DNA of 64,000 nt from Silurus meridionalis (Eukaryota > Chordata > Actinopteri > Siluriformes > Siluridae), in NCBI RefSeq assembly GCF_014805685.1, contig NC_060884.1, positions 13,715,356 through 13,779,355 on the forward strand, given 5' to 3'. Position numbers and translations under genes: made by a program. Shown here in pieces: positions 62,797-64,000 of this stretch. Positions within the stretch are counted from its first letter, which is position 1; every line of letters starts with the position of its first letter. A model generated the notes under the pieces. It worked only from the letters and a program-made list of their open reading frames with translations, did no database searches and was not told where the DNA came from.

Positions 62797-64000
62797 GTAA
62801 GTTTTCTGTGAACATTTGCAAGCATCATCCTTTTTACACCAATCCTAAACAAATTCCTTTAGCTTCGATTACATAGTAATTTGTCATATGTGAGTAATGA
62901 AAGTTTATTCTGCTTTAAAATAATCCATTCATATAGCAATCAGCAATAAGCACCCAACAGTTGGTTATTCTTTTAATGACGACGTGACCAGACGTGTTCT
63001 ATTCTTCTTATATAAAGCAATTTGTCATGTAATTTGTCATCATTTTATTTAATTACAGTTTTAGAAGGTATGGTAGATTGATGCATAGAATACTTTACTC
63101 ATCTCTTGTTTCGTGCAATGCCCAGTCAGTCAGCATGTAAATACAAATAATATTAGTGAAAAGATTTTAGTGAAAAATCATCATAAAATGACAGTTGGGG
63201 GAATGTGTGATAGTCCATTTGAAATGAATAAATGATTAAATAACCACTTTGCAGAAGAGCGTGGAAGTGTTGTGTTATTGAATTGTCAACATGCAGCGGA
63301 TGACTTGTACAGTCTGATAGCAGTGGGTATCATGGACCTCCTGTTCTTTGCTGCTCTGTGGCTGAATGAGTTTGGAGCCTGAAAGTAGTCTTCTGCATAG
63401 TCATTTGTTTGTGCAGGGTGTGAGAGATATAACGTTGCTGTCATGTCACCAAACTTGCGAAATATCCATGAAAACGAGTTATCACTTGCAACTATAGCTA
63501 TGAACAATTGTTTCGCCGAACAGCCCTTTATTTCACAGACTTAAAGTTAATAGGAAAAAAATGCAGCTTGTCATGTTACAAAGGAGCCACAAAGTGCTCT
63601 CTGTCCTCAGAATTTTCCAGGAACAGCCTTAATAGGCACCCAACTTACCGAAAACTTTGTATGAAAAAAAATTGCATACTTTGAATAAATTTTAAGGAGC
63701 AAGTGCATTAAATACAACTGATTTAACTTGCATTTGGGATTATCGTCTGAGGTGCTGTCAGAGAAACTTAAAACACCTTCTGTAGTCACCTTGAGTATAA
63801 GTGTCGTGATATAAATCTGTAGACACTACAGATTTATATCACTGGTAAACCTGGACGAGTCTTATAGCTTGTAGCTTAGCAGAGAATCATAGAATAGAAT
63901 TGATGTTGTAGAATATATTTTTGTATATGTTCAATTTGAAGCTTGAAACTATTGTTTGGATATCAAACTGAAATTGAAATATTATTTTTATACACTGTTT
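62797..64000. other. NAV1 intron, to window edge
   Basis: No exon recognised. Holds the perfect hairpin at 63806-63842 and otherwise unique sequence. Confidence 0.7.
63806..63842. other. Perfect 17-bp hairpin with 3-base loop
   Basis: GTGATATAAATCTGTAG and its exact reverse complement are separated by ACA. AT-rich and intronic; it does not extend as an inverted repeat beyond the arms. Confidence 0.8.

Overview
This window is vertebrate genomic DNA and almost certainly teleost fish: it is AT-rich, has long introns, very dense dinucleotide and GATA-type microsatellites, and many decayed Tc1/mariner elements, L2/Rex-like and RTE-like LINE remnants, and SINE-like dispersed repeats. Some repeats resemble families I associate with catfishes (Siluriformes); that narrower placement is an inference. 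There are no bacterial-type genes, no CRISPR array and no recognisable tRNA or rRNA.

Two protein-coding genes can be assembled exon by exon from splice sites and reading phase. (1) CSRP1 (cysteine and glycine-rich protein 1) lies on the minus strand with five coding exons between 2027 and 4036. They encode a complete 192-residue protein with two LIM domains, and all 16 zinc ligands are present. (2) NAV1 (neuron navigator 1) lies on the plus strand and runs off the right edge. The recognisable NAV1 first coding exon starts at 33067. It is followed by exons at 38775-38877, 40672-41031 and 62658-62796, giving the first 414 residues of the common form. Two further well-formed coding exons (24091-24795 and 24969-25060) lie upstream. 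Their phase lets them splice to the 38775 exon in place of the 33067 exon, which would give a longer alternative N-terminus. A protein-like exon with its own stop (54779-54918) and a CpG-rich candidate first exon (about 55700-55851) lie in the last large NAV1 intron.

Layout: 1-2026 CSRP1 3' flank; 2027-4036 CSRP1; 4037-24090 divergent intergenic region with microsatellites, Tc1, SINE and LINE relics and a promoter-like motif cluster near 8.9-9.2 kb; 24091-25060 alternative upstream exons; 25061-33066 intron with an RTE insertion, an inactive Tc1 copy and the purine-rich NAV1 5' region; 33067-64000 the NAV1 5' half, with introns holding LINE ends, a Tc1 deletion derivative, a pogo-like MITE and more microsatellites.

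The divergent CSRP/NAV pairing fits the vertebrate paralogon CSRP1-NAV1, CSRP2-NAV3 and CSRP3-NAV2. CSRP1 is a LIM adaptor of actin- and alpha-actinin-rich structures. NAV1 is a microtubule plus-end protein of migrating and axon-extending cells. Both alternative NAV1 N-termini carry an SxIP motif of the kind that binds EB proteins.
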